Assembly (NCBI GenBank): GCA_040757295.1
Contig: JBFLXH010000001.1
Span: 1-64,000 of the forward strand
Length of the DNA: 64,000 nt
Direction of reading: 5' to 3'
Origin: JAGXSE01 sp040757295
GTDB taxonomy: Bacteria; Bacillota; PH28-bin88
The notes beneath the pieces were generated by a model. That model saw nothing but the letters and a program-made list of their open reading frames with translations. It was not told the origin of the DNA and did not search any database. The position numbers were made by a program, and so were the translations under genes. Shown piece after piece: positions 52,084 to 60,656 of the stretch; position 1 is the stretch's first letter; every line of letters begins with the position of its first letter.

Positions 52084-53771
52084 GATTCTTTTTCCTCTCC
52101 CTGCTCAAATTCTATCATTTCCTGCAAGCCTTTGGCGTTTGGCACCATGGGATAAACCATTTCACACCTGTCGATCAGGCACTCAATTATTGTTAGGCGC
52201 TTGTTCCCCAAGGCTTCCAGCAGAACCGGCGCTACCTCGCTTTTGTCTGTTATCCGGTAGCTGGCTGCGCCAAAACAATCAGCCAGTTTCATAAAATCCG
52301 GGTTGCCGGTGTATTCAATGCCGATATACCGGTTGTCACAGTAGTGCCGCTGCAACTGGCGCACCATGCCCAGATTATGGTTATTCAAGAGGAGGATTTT
52401 TATTGGCAGGTTGTGCTCTACTGCCGTGGCCATTTCAGCCATATGCATCTGGAAGCTGCCATCCCCTGTTACTGTAATCACCAGGGCATTGGGATTCGCC
52501 AATTGAGCGCCAATAGCCGCCGGGAAACCATAGCCCATTGTGCCAAGGCCACCAGAGGTCAAGAAGCTGCCGGGGCGGGAAAAACCGTAATACTGGGCCG
52601 TCCACATCTGGTGCTGACCCACATCGGTAGTAATAATGGCCTGATGGCGGGAAAGCTCACCTAACTGCTCAATAATATACTGCGGACGGAGCTCATTTCC
52701 ATCCCGCCGATACCGCAAGGGACGTTCTTCCTTTAAGGCATGAACCCGGTCAATCCAGGTTTCCCGCCGTACTGGAGTAGCCAATCTAAGCACTTCCCGC
52801 AAAACCAGGCTCAATTCCCCCACAATGGGCAGGTTAACTTCCACGTTTTTCCCAATCTCGGCGGGATCAATATCAACATGCACTTTTTTAGCTTGGGGCG
52901 CAAATTTTTCAACCAGGCCGGTAACTCGGTCATCAAACCGAACACCCAAACCGATAATCAGGTCCGCTTCACCCACTGCCAAGTTGGCATAGGGTCGGCC
53001 GTGGAGACCCAGCATGCCTAAAGCCAAGGGATGATCTTCAGGAAAGCTCCCAAGGCCCATTAGGGTTGTGGTGACCGGCGCGCTGATGGTTTCAGCCAAT
53101 TGCAGTAGCAGATCTGAGGCTTTAGAGCTGATGATACCGCCACCAGCGTAAATTAAAGGACGTTCAGCTTCTTCGATAAGTTTGACCATGTTTTTGATCT
53201 GGGTGGGATGGCCCTGGTAGTTTGGCTTATAGCCCTTCAGGTCAACCTCTGCCGGAGCTTTAACCGGGCATTCCGCCGTTGCAACATCCTTCGGTATATC
53301 TACCAGCACAGGACCAGGACGGCCGGTGCTGGCGATATGAAAAGCTTCCTTTAAAATCCTGGGCAGGTGACTTACGTCTTTGACCAGGTAATTATGCTTG
53401 GTAATGGGAATAGTGATCCCGGTAATGTCAACCTCCTGGAAAGCGTCAGTCCCCACCATAGAAGTGGGCACCTGCCCGGTAATGGCCACCAGGGGAATTG
53501 AGTCCATGTAGGCTGTAGCCAGGCCCGTAACCAGATTGGTGGCGCCCGGACCGGAGGTGGCCAGGCAAACCCCCGGCTGCCCCTTTATCCTGGCATACCC
53601 ACTGGCGGCATGAACTCCCGCCTGTTCAAGGCGCACCAGCACATGGCGGATGCCTGAATTATACAGGGCATCATAGACTGGTAGAACGCTTCCCCCAGGG
53701 ATGCCAAATACCGTATCAACCCCTGCTTCTTTAAGGCACTTAATCAAGGCCTGGGCACCTAAAATCCCCAA
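52080..53771 (-). CDS. ilvB: Acetolactate synthase large subunit, second copy
   Basis: A 563-residue TPP/FAD enzyme. The catalytic Glu is in RLEQAGVHAASGYAR. The TPP site is GDGSFQMHMAEMATAV then NNHNLGMVRQ, and the FAD/quinone-binding region is GLGVRFDDRVTG. It is clearly diverged from the ilvB at 54358. In typical Firmicute operons the position after ilvN is held by ilvC; here it is a second acetolactate synthase. Start ATG at 53771 follows GGAGG. Confidence 0.9.
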   Translation of the reverse strand: MGILGAQALIKCLKEAGVDTVFGIPGGSVLPVYDALYNSGIRHVLVRLEQAGVHAASGYARIKGQPGVCLATSGPGATNLVTGLATAYMDSIPLVAITGQVPTSMVGTDAFQEVDITGITIPITKHNYLVKDVSHLPRILKEAFHIASTGRPGPVLVDIPKDVATAECPVKAPAEVDLKGYKPNYQGHPTQIKNMVKLIEEAERPLIYAGGGIISSKASDLLLQLAETISAPVTTTLMGLGSFPEDHPLALGMLGLHGRPYANLAVGEADLIIGLGVRFDDRVTGLVEKFAPQAKKVHVDIDPAEIGKNVEVNLPIVGELSLVLREVLRLATPVRRETWIDRVHALKEERPLRYRRDGNELRPQYIIEQLGELSRHQAIITTDVGQHQMWTAQYYGFSRPGSFLTSGGLGTMGYGFPAAIGAQLANPNALVITVTGDGSFQMHMAEMATAVEHNLPIKILLLNNHNLGMVRQLQRHYCDNRYIGIEYTGNPDFMKLADCFGAASYRITDKSEVAPVLLEALGNKRLTIIECLIDRCEMVYPMVPNAKGLQEMIEFEQGEEKES

Positions 53772-53870
53772 AGAAAAGCACCTCCGACACAGTTTGACTA
53801 TTGGAGGAGTAGCGGTAATTAATTACCGCCACCCCAAAGTTGAATATAACATTTCCATGCAACCAGGGCC

Positions 53871-54350
53871 TTATTTAGGTCCCCGAACCATGGCGATCTT
53901 GCCAGTGCGGACAACTTCCCTAATGCCAAAGGGCCTTAATGCGCTTTCAATCGCATTAATCTTGCCCTCATCTCCAGTAGCCTCAATAATCAAGGAGTTC
54001 TTCCCAATGTCTACGATCCGGGCCCGAAAAATATCAACGATTTGCATGATTTCTCCCCGGGTAGCTGGGTCAGCGTTAACTTTGATCAAAAACAGTTCCC
54101 TGTCCACGTATTCTTCATCGGTTATATCTGTTAGTTTGATCACATCAATCAACTTATAAAGCTGCTTGCCGACCTGCTCAATTACCCGGTCGTCGCCTTC
54201 CACCACAATAGTCATCCGGGAGATAGCCGGATTCTCAGTCCGCCCCACAGCCAGGCTGTCGATGTTGTATCCCCGTCGGCTAAAGAGGCCGGCAATGCGG
54301 GTCAGCACCCCGGGGCGGTTCTCAACTAGCACAGCTAAGGTGTGTTTCAA
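53871..54350 (-). CDS. ilvN: Acetolactate synthase regulatory subunit
   Basis: A 159-residue two-domain subunit: an ACT domain (HTLAVLVENRPGVLTRIAGLF, about 3-80) with the valine-binding pattern, and a C-terminal domain (ELFLIKVNADPATR). It activates and confers valine feedback on the large subunit. It lies between the two ilvB genes, 7 bases after the upstream one, so it could serve either. Confidence 0.94.
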   Translation of the reverse strand: MKHTLAVLVENRPGVLTRIAGLFSRRGYNIDSLAVGRTENPAISRMTIVVEGDDRVIEQVGKQLYKLIDVIKLTDITDEEYVDRELFLIKVNADPATRGEIMQIVDIFRARIVDIGKNSLIIEATGDEGKINAIESALRPFGIREVVRTGKIAMVRGPK

Positions 54351-54357
54351 TTATACT

Positions 54358-56100
54358 CTACCTCCCCAGCATTTTGTTCAGGGAACCTCCAGCGGGAACC
54401 ATCGGAAAAACGTTTTCTTCTCGTTCAACTACAAATTCAATCAGAAAAGCCTCCGGAGTATTAATTGCCAGTTCTAGAGCCGGGCGTACTTCCTCTGATT
54501 TGGTTACCCGCATTCCCTTGATGCCGTATGCGTCAGCCAGTTTCACGAAATCGGGTCCTCCCTCGGCCATATCCGAATGGGAATAGCGCCTGCCGAAAAA
54601 CAGTTCCTGCCACTGGCGGACCATTCCCAGGTACTGGTTGTTGATGAGGGCGATTTTTACCGGCAAACCGTACTGCCGGATGGTAGCCAACTCCTGGGAC
54701 ATCATCTGGAGGCTGCCATCTCCGGCAATGTCGATAACCAAAGCATCGGGTTTAGCTACCTGAGCCCCTACCGCTGCTGGAAGTCCAAAACCCATGGTCC
54801 CCAGGCCGCCGGAAGAAATGAACCTGCGGGGATAGTGGCAGCGGCAGTATTGGGCTGCCCACATTTGGTGTTGGCCCACGTCGGTGGTAATAATCGCCTC
54901 GCCTCTGGTCAAGTGGTAAATTTGTTCAATTACATATTGAGGCTTCAAAGAACCGCAGTCTTGGGTGTATTTTAACGGGAACTCCCGCCGCCAGCGGTAT
55001 ACCCGATCCCGCCACTGGGAGTAATCCTTTACTTCCACCAGTTGTAAAAGCTGCTGCAGAACAAACTTCGCATCTCCCACAATGGGAACATCTACCCGCA
55101 CATTCTTGCCAATCTCGGCGGCATCTATGTCAACGTGAATGATTTTTGCTTTTGGGGCAAAAGTATCTACTTTACCCGTCACCCTATCGTCAAAACGCAT
55201 GCCTATAGAAATAAGCAGATCACAGGCGGAAATGGCATAGTTGGCATAAGCGGTACCATGCATCCCTGGCATTCCCAGGCTTAAAGGATGGTTTTCCGGG
55301 AACACCCCTTTGGCCATTAAGGTGGAAATAACCGGAATCCCCAGCTTTTCCACCAACTCAAGCAGTTCTGGGGAGGCTCCCGCATTAACCGCGCCTCCAC
55401 CTGCGACAATCACCGGCCGGCTGGCCTCGGCCAGCATTCGGACCGCCTGTTTAATCTGCTGGGAATTGCCGTTTTTCGGTATCCGGTAACCTGGCACGTT
55501 AAGCTGCGGAGGGTAAAAAAACTCCGCTTTTGCCGCCGCAATATCCTTTGGCAAATCTATTACTACCGGTCCCGGCCTGCCGGTGGAAGCCAGAAAAAAG
55601 GCCTCTTGCACAATACCGGCGATATCTTTTACATCCTTCACCAAGTAGCTGTATTTGGTCACCGGCAGGGTGATCCCAGTAATGTCTGCCTCCTGGAAGG
55701 AATCCTTGCCCACCATGTCCAGGGCTACCTGGCCAGTAACGGCTACCAGGGGGACAGAGTCCATATAGGCATTGGCAATACCCGTTACCAGATTGGTAGC
55801 GCCCGGCCCGGAAGTGGCTATCACTACTCCCGGCCTGCCTGTAACCCTAGCATAAGCATCCGCTGCATGGACAGCTCCTTGTTCATGTCTTGTTAAAATG
55901 TGCTGCAGTTTCTCCGCCCGGAAAATGGCGTCATATAAGGCCAATACTGCTCCTCCCGGGTAGCCGAAAACCATGTCGACCCCTTCCAACTCCAGGGCTT
56001 TGACCAGGATTTCCCCTCCGGTCATCTCTTGTCCGTTTTCCTTAGCTGCTAAATTCCCAAGTAAACCGCCTCGCTTTTTATTTTTTGTTACCACAGGCAT
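54358..56100 (-). CDS. ilvB: Acetolactate synthase large subunit, first copy
   Basis: A 580-residue enzyme with GYPGGAVLALYDA, the catalytic Glu in RHEQGAVHAADAYAR, GMRFDDRVTGK, and the TPP site GDGSLQMMSQELATI then NNQYLGMVRQW. It makes acetolactate and acetohydroxybutyrate. The N-terminus has about 25 extra residues before MTGGEILVKALE (56025); the first ATG lacks a ribosome site and GGAAAACGGACAAGAG lies before the inner ATG, so the inner start is a real alternative. About 110 bases to ilvD contain a short repeat. Confidence 0.92.
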   Translation of the reverse strand: MPVVTKNKKRGGLLGNLAAKENGQEMTGGEILVKALELEGVDMVFGYPGGAVLALYDAIFRAEKLQHILTRHEQGAVHAADAYARVTGRPGVVIATSGPGATNLVTGIANAYMDSVPLVAVTGQVALDMVGKDSFQEADITGITLPVTKYSYLVKDVKDIAGIVQEAFFLASTGRPGPVVIDLPKDIAAAKAEFFYPPQLNVPGYRIPKNGNSQQIKQAVRMLAEASRPVIVAGGGAVNAGASPELLELVEKLGIPVISTLMAKGVFPENHPLSLGMPGMHGTAYANYAISACDLLISIGMRFDDRVTGKVDTFAPKAKIIHVDIDAAEIGKNVRVDVPIVGDAKFVLQQLLQLVEVKDYSQWRDRVYRWRREFPLKYTQDCGSLKPQYVIEQIYHLTRGEAIITTDVGQHQMWAAQYCRCHYPRRFISSGGLGTMGFGLPAAVGAQVAKPDALVIDIAGDGSLQMMSQELATIRQYGLPVKIALINNQYLGMVRQWQELFFGRRYSHSDMAEGGPDFVKLADAYGIKGMRVTKSEEVRPALELAINTPEAFLIEFVVEREENVFPMVPAGGSLNKMLGR

Positions 56101-56212
56101 TCAGAATTCAGCCGTCAGTAGTCAGAATAATTTAATACGATAGAGGCTCTCATTCTGACTCCTGGCTTCTGACTCCTTAATTCTTTCCTTTTTAGGTTAG
56201 AGGGATTAACCC
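56101..56212. repeat. GACTCC-type short repeat between ilvD and ilvB
   Basis: Contains ATTCAGCCGTCAGTAGTCAG and the opposing CTCATTCTGACTCCTGG, a partly self-complementary pair. The segment CTCATTCTGACTCCTG also occurs at 44887-44903, and GACTCC-rich tracts recur at 58045-58078. This marks a third small dispersed repeat family. Confidence 0.55.
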
Positions 56213-57874
56213 TTAATCCTCTAAAACTGCGCCAGTACTGGCTGATTTGACCATCTTCTGGTATTTGGCCAGGTAGCCCCTGGTATACCGTGGTTCCGGC
56301 CTCTGCCATTTTTGGGCCCGCCGGGCTAACTCTTCTTCACTGACCAAAAGCTGCAGGGAATAGTTAGGAATATCAATCTGAATATAATCGCCTTCTTCAA
56401 CAAGGGCAATAGGCCCACCAGCCGCGGCCTCGGGTGAGACGTGACCAATAGAAGCTCCCCTGGAAGCTCCGGAAAAACGACCGTCAGTTATTAATGCCAC
56501 TGAATGGTCTAAACCCATCCCGGCTAGGGCAGAGGTTGGTGTGAGCATTTCCCGCATCCCCGGACTTCCCTTGGGCCCTTCATAACGGACCACTATCACA
56601 TCACCCGGCTGGATACGACCGGACATAATCTCTGCCACCAGGTCTTCCTCACAATTAAATACTCTGGCAGGACCCTGATGGACCATCATATGGGGAAGAA
56701 CAGCTGCCTTTTTAACAATGGCTCCTTCCGGCGCCAGGTTGCCCCAAAGGATAGCCAAGCCGCCAGTTGGAGAATGAGGTTCTTCTACCGGCCGAATCAC
56801 ATCCGGATTAAGGTTTTTAGCATTTTTGATATTTTCACCTATGGTTGCACCGGTAACGGTCAGGGCATCGGTTTTGATTAAACCTTTCTTAGCCAGCTCC
56901 GCCAGGACCGCTGAAATCCCCCCTGCTTCATGGAGGTCTTCCAGATAGCTGTCCCCGGCCGGGCTCAGTTTGCATAAATGGGGGGTACGCCGGCTGATTT
57001 GGTTGATTATTTCCAAGTTTATTTTTATTCCTGCCTCATGGGCAATCGCCGGCAAGTGGAGCACCGTATTGGTAGAACATCCCAGGGCCATATCAGCGGT
57101 CAGGGCATTAACGAAAGCGTCCTCTGTCATAATGTCACTAGGTCTAAGATTTTGCTCCAGGAGTTTGACCACTGTTAACCCGGCTTGTTTAGCCAACCGG
57201 ATTCGGGCAGCATGGATAGCTGGGATAGTCCCGTTACCCGGCAAACCCATCCCCAGGACTTCAGTCATGCAGTTCATGGAATTGGCCGTGAACATGCCGG
57301 CACAGGAACCGCACCCGGGACAGGCTTCATCCTCTAATTCCCGCAGGTCCTCCGGAGTCATTTTGCCGGCTCCTACAGCTCCTACGGCCTCAAAGATTGA
57401 GCTGACACTGACTCGTTTACCCCTGAACTTACCCGCCATCATGGGACCGCCGCTGACAAAAATGGAGGGCAGGTTTAGGCGGGCCGCCGCCATCAGCATA
57501 CCAGGCACAATCTTATCGCAGTTAGGAATAAACACCAAGGCATCAAAGGGATGGGCGTTTGCCATGATCTCTATCGTATCGGCAATCAGCTCCCTGCTGG
57601 CCAGGGAAAAACGCATACCGGCATGGTTCATAGCTATCCCATCACATACCCCGATGGTAGAAAACTCAAAGGGCGTGCCCCCGGCCAATCGCACTCCGTC
57701 TTTTACAGCCTGAGCGATTGTATCCAGGTGGAGGTGTCCGGGAACGATGTCGTTTTGTGAGTTCACTATTCCCACCAGCGGGCCCTCAATTTCCCGATCC
57801 AAGAGACCCAAGGCTTTGAACAAAGAACGATGGGGAGCCTTTTCTACACCCCTTTTCATGTTATCGCTGCGCAC
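56213..57874 (-). CDS. ilvD: Dihydroxyacid dehydratase
   Basis: A 553-residue FeS dehydratase. Cluster ligands are in FIPNCDKIVPGM, CPGCGSCAGMFTANSMNCM, and the C-terminal GRFSGASRGASIGHVSPEAA is family-typical. It converts dihydroxy-methylvalerate/isovalerate to the 2-oxoacids. GTG at 57874 follows GGAGG. About 220 bases with dispersed repeats separate it from ilvE. Confidence 0.95.
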   Translation of the reverse strand: MRSDNMKRGVEKAPHRSLFKALGLLDREIEGPLVGIVNSQNDIVPGHLHLDTIAQAVKDGVRLAGGTPFEFSTIGVCDGIAMNHAGMRFSLASRELIADTIEIMANAHPFDALVFIPNCDKIVPGMLMAAARLNLPSIFVSGGPMMAGKFRGKRVSVSSIFEAVGAVGAGKMTPEDLRELEDEACPGCGSCAGMFTANSMNCMTEVLGMGLPGNGTIPAIHAARIRLAKQAGLTVVKLLEQNLRPSDIMTEDAFVNALTADMALGCSTNTVLHLPAIAHEAGIKINLEIINQISRRTPHLCKLSPAGDSYLEDLHEAGGISAVLAELAKKGLIKTDALTVTGATIGENIKNAKNLNPDVIRPVEEPHSPTGGLAILWGNLAPEGAIVKKAAVLPHMMVHQGPARVFNCEEDLVAEIMSGRIQPGDVIVVRYEGPKGSPGMREMLTPTSALAGMGLDHSVALITDGRFSGASRGASIGHVSPEAAAGGPIALVEEGDYIQIDIPNYSLQLLVSEEELARRAQKWQRPEPRYTRGYLAKYQKMVKSASTGAVLED

Positions 57875-57918
57875 TCGTTAGACCTCCTAGCCATGTCTTT
57901 AATTAAAAGTTACTATTC

Positions 57919-58034
57919 AGGTATTCAGAATTCAGTAGTCAGACCCCCACGCCGCTTATCGCGGCACCATCAGAGGGATGAAAAAATATGACAAGCTATT
58001 TTCAGAGCAGAAATGCTTCGAGACGATAAACCGT
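57919..58034 (+). repeat. About 115-bp dispersed intergenic repeat, copy 2
   Basis: Reverse-complement partner of 30641-30756, with the same inner hairpin (GCCGC/GCGGC) and end block CTTCGAGACGATAAACCGT. It is followed at 58045-58078 by a GACTCC/GACTTC-rich tract. It lies inside the ilv operon, in the ilvE-ilvD gap, so it is transcribed in the operon. Confidence 0.85.
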
Positions 58035-58097
58035 TCTTTCATTACTGACTCCTTGACTTCTGACTCCTGACTTCTGAGAAGTTTCAATTAAAATTAA

Positions 58098-58970
58098 TTA
58101 GATTACAGGGCCGTCGCTTTTGGTCAGTTCACGGAAACTGTGAATCAGATCTGCGGTAACCGGTCCTGGCTTGCCATCGCCAATCTGGCGGCCGTCGATT
58201 TTAACAACCGGAATTACTTCTGCTGCTGTCCCGGTCAAGAAACATTCATCAGCAATATAAAGGTCATGCCTGGTAAAAACTTGTTCCCGAACGGGGATGC
58301 CCTGTTCTGCAGCCAAGCCCATAACTGTATTCCGGGTTATTCCTTCCAAAATACCCACAAAGGCTGGCGGTGTAATTAACACGCCGTTTTTAACAATAAA
58401 GATATTATCGCCGGTGGCTTCAGCCACATAGCCCTCATTATTCAGCATGATGGCCTCGGGAACACCAGCCAGATTAGCCTCAATCCTAGCCATAATATTA
58501 TTTAGGTAGTTTAGAGATTTAATCCGGGGATTAATGGCCTCCGGGACATTCCGGCGGGTAGCTACCGTGACAACTTCCATCCCCTTGCTGTAAAGCTCCT
58601 CAGGGTAAAGACGGATACTGGCTGCTATACAAAAAACCATGGAACGGGGACATTTTCGAGGGTCAAGGCCCAAGTCACCCTTGCCCCTGGTTACTACCAG
58701 ACGAATGTAGCCCTCCGTTAAATTGTTAGCCCGTAAGCTGTCCAGCACTACCTTTTCCATTTCTTCCTTGGTCAGCTCAATCCGCAGATCGATGGATTGA
58801 GCTGATTCATACAAACGGTCAATATGTTCCTTTAGTTTGAATACGCGGCCATGGTAAGCGCGGATGCCCTCGAATACGCCATCCCCATACAAAAGGCCGT
58901 GATCAAAAACAGATACTTTTGCTTCCTCCTCCGGCACAAATTTTCCGTCAAAGTTAATAATAAGTCCCAT
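58098..58970 (-). CDS. ilvE: Branched-chain amino acid aminotransferase
   Basis: A 290-residue fold-type IV PLP enzyme. Signatures are VSVFDHGLLYGDGVFEGIRA, the PLP lysine in INPRIKSLNYLNN near residue 151, and EATGDNIFIVKNG. It carries out the last step of leucine, isoleucine and valine synthesis. First gene of the operon; ATG at 58970 follows GGAGGG. A terminator and a structured RNA lie between it and the T-box upstream. Confidence 0.94.
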   Translation of the reverse strand: MGLIINFDGKFVPEEEAKVSVFDHGLLYGDGVFEGIRAYHGRVFKLKEHIDRLYESAQSIDLRIELTKEEMEKVVLDSLRANNLTEGYIRLVVTRGKGDLGLDPRKCPRSMVFCIAASIRLYPEELYSKGMEVVTVATRRNVPEAINPRIKSLNYLNNIMARIEANLAGVPEAIMLNNEGYVAEATGDNIFIVKNGVLITPPAFVGILEGITRNTVMGLAAEQGIPVREQVFTRHDLYIADECFLTGTAAEVIPVVKIDGRQIGDGKPGPVTADLIHSFRELTKSDGPVI

Positions 58971-59021
58971 TTTTGTCTTTTCCCTCCTTATTTATTCTTT
59001 TGTGTGAAACTGATGAATGTT

Positions 59022-59072
59022 AAAAAAAGCCCGGCAGATAAATCCCAATATGAGTGGAACCTATCCGCCGGG
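59022..59072 (-). terminator. Strong terminator immediately before ilvE
   Basis: 11-bp stem with one GT pair: CCCGGCAGATA (59030-59040)/TATCCGCCGGG (59062-59072), followed on the minus strand by seven T. It ends about 50 bases before ilvE, so read-through from the T-box must pass it. It could be an attenuator or part of an inserted element. Confidence 0.85.
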
Positions 59073-59084
59073 TCTTTTATCACA

Positions 59085-59366
59085 TATGGCTACCCGCTCT
59101 AATACCCCCGCTTCTCCAAGCGGCGGGATAAGAGCGGCTACGCCACTGTATTAACTGGCTCTAAGCTTCAGCGGGGGAAGCAAGCCCCCACTGAAGCCAA
59201 GACCCAGTTGAACCCCACGGTGTAACATTCCCAGGTACCTGCCACCCGGTTTTCACGCAGGCTCTTACCAGTTATTGGAATGCCTGTACCGCTTGGACCA
59301 GCCCACTTGAAGCAGTTACCTGTTTCACAAGTGGCGGAACCCTAGGTACACTTCCCCCTTGTATCA
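59085..59366 (-). ncRNA. Multi-stem structured RNA, possible orphan HEARO/IscB omega RNA
   Basis: The region folds into several clear stems: CCGCTT/AAGCGG near 59108-59124, CTTCAG-GGGGG/CCCCC-CTGAAG at 59166-59196, CCACTTG/CAAGTGG at 59303-59334 with an inner GAAGCAG/CTGTTTC. AAGAGC near 59130 can pair with GCTCTT near 59260. On the minus strand it begins just after ATGA. As I recall, HEARO RNAs were reported to follow ATGA/GTGA and to carry such stems, but no iscB gene follows here. The structure is visible; the class is a guess. Confidence 0.4.
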
Positions 59367-59396
59367 TTTTTTTGTCCTAATTCATGTATTATCCCT

Positions 59397-59681
59397 ATAA
59401 CCTATAAATAAAAAATCCTCTCACCCTAACAGAACCAACTTCTGTCAGGGACGAGAGAACCCCGCGGTACCACCCTGGTTGCTGCTTGAGCAGCCACTTT
59501 TATGCTTTCGCACCAGCTGATAACGGTTGCAACCGACCCCACCTACTATAGTTCGGAGGGCGCCTAGGAAGAGACACCAAGTATTGTTTAGGTACCGGCT
59601 TCCACCCACCCGGCTCGCTGTCACCCAGGGACTATACCTGACACGGCTTCCATCATCGCCTGTGGCTTTATGGTAATTTTA
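59397..59681 (-). ncRNA. T-box riboswitch of the branched-chain operon
   Basis: The minus strand carries the T-box sequence AGGGTGGTACCGCGGG (59476-59461) and a Stem I distal region with AGCGAGCC and GGAAGCCGGT near 59618-59590. A terminator (arms in 59419-59457, T run 59411-59416) competes with the antiterminator. Uncharged tRNA should open transcription of the ilv-leu operon. The specifier lies near GTGTCTC (59577-59571), so Val (GTC) or Leu (CTC) is likely; I could not decide. Confidence 0.9.
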
Positions 59682-59687
59682 ATGATT

Positions 59688-59716
59688 AGTATATGCAAAA
59701 GACTACCATCTGTCAA
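59688..59716 (-). promoter_or_regulatory. SigmaA promoter of the T-box/ilv-leu operon
   Basis: TTGACA (59716-59711) and TATACT (59693-59688) with a 17-base spacer on the minus strand. The start would be near 59681, at the beginning of the T-box. Confidence 0.85.
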
Positions 59717-59770
59717 CCCAATAAATTTAAAAAACTAAAAAAATTCTTCTTTGGCAGTCTAATACTGCTC

Positions 59771-59965
59771 CTAAAGCCTTCCTTTTGGCAGGAGGTTTTC
59801 TAATTCAGATACGGGAGCTTCTACAATAATGGCATGGTTATAGAGAGCCTTGAGCACCGCTACACACTCGCCATTTTCACCGGCTTTAAAATCGATAATA
59901 CAGTAAGCAATATCGTTTTCACAGGATTTTCTGGTTACCAAATCACCGATACGCATAGTACTCAC
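59771..59965 (-). CDS. Small YabG-N-terminal-like protein
   Basis: A 64-residue protein beginning MRIGDLVTRKSCENDIAYCI, resembling the N-terminal domain of the sporulation protease YabG (KxGDIVxRKSY pattern). YabG itself is about 290 residues, so the protease part is missing. It may be a stand-alone small beta-barrel domain or a truncated gene. It lies upstream of the T-box promoter on the same strand, separately transcribed. Confidence 0.55.
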   Translation of the reverse strand: MSTMRIGDLVTRKSCENDIAYCIIDFKAGENGECVAVLKALYNHAIIVEAPVSELENLLPKGRL

Positions 59966-60087
59966 CCCTTATTAACATATGCTTTCAGTTGGAAGACAGT
60001 GCACGGCAATCCAAAAAAACGATTAATAATAGGTTCGGTGAAGCATACTATCATTGATTATTACCCGTGAAAGGAGTAAAAGACTGA

Positions 60088-60243
60088 ATGTGTAACCTCC
60101 AGGAATTGAAATCAGCCCCTTTGTCTGATAGCCAGATGCATGTACTGCAGGAGGCTGAAAGAAAACTGAACTCTCCAGATATGGCCCTAAGCGACGATCA
60201 TGAGGTATATCTGATTGCCTTGATGCGCCGTAAACAGGGCTAA
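60088..60243 (+). CDS. Small conserved-type protein of 51 residues
   Basis: ATG at 60088 lies 11 bases after AAAGGAG and the frame ends at 60243. The product is acidic and helical (LQELKSAPLSDSQMHVLQEA, HEVYLIALMRRK). I recognise it only as resembling small uncharacterised clostridial proteins. The next gene starts 25 bases later with its own AGGAGGAAGG, so the two form an operon. Confidence 0.5.
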   Translation: MCNLQELKSAPLSDSQMHVLQEAERKLNSPDMALSDDHEVYLIALMRRKQG

Positions 60244-60268
60244 AACCCAGCAGGAGGAAGGTTAAGTC

Positions 60269-60550
60269 ATGTCGATGAACCAACTAATAAGACAGGGCCT
60301 CAATATGGTGGAAACCATGGCGGCCATGCCGTTTCAAGTTGCACGAAGGCTGTGGTCCAGGGATAACTCAGAAATAGGGCAGATAGTAAACCAAGCTGCC
60401 TCCCTGGGAGAAGGCATGGCTACAATGCCTGTCCGGTTTGTCAGAGAATTCTTTGAAGAACAGGGGTCAGCGGGAACCACCGCTGCCTGGCAGGTGAACT
60501 CAGAGATTGGGCAGCAGCCCGGACCGGAAAGTCCGCCACCACCATCATAA
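60269..60550 (+). CDS. Hypothetical protein, 93 residues
   Basis: A small helical protein with two similar halves (MVETMAAMPFQVARRLW and EGMATMPVRFVREFF) and a Pro-rich tail. The internal repeat suggests two amphipathic helices that might touch a membrane. ATG at 60269 follows AGGAGGAAGG. No known family. Confidence 0.55.
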   Translation: MSMNQLIRQGLNMVETMAAMPFQVARRLWSRDNSEIGQIVNQAASLGEGMATMPVRFVREFFEEQGSAGTTAAWQVNSEIGQQPGPESPPPPS

Positions 60551-60656
60551 TCCTGTAATTAAATATTACATTCAGGATTCAAGCCTATGGCCGGTGCAAA
60601 TACCCGAAAGATACCGCCAAAGGGGCCTTTGAACAGACTGTAGCCGGGATCACCGG

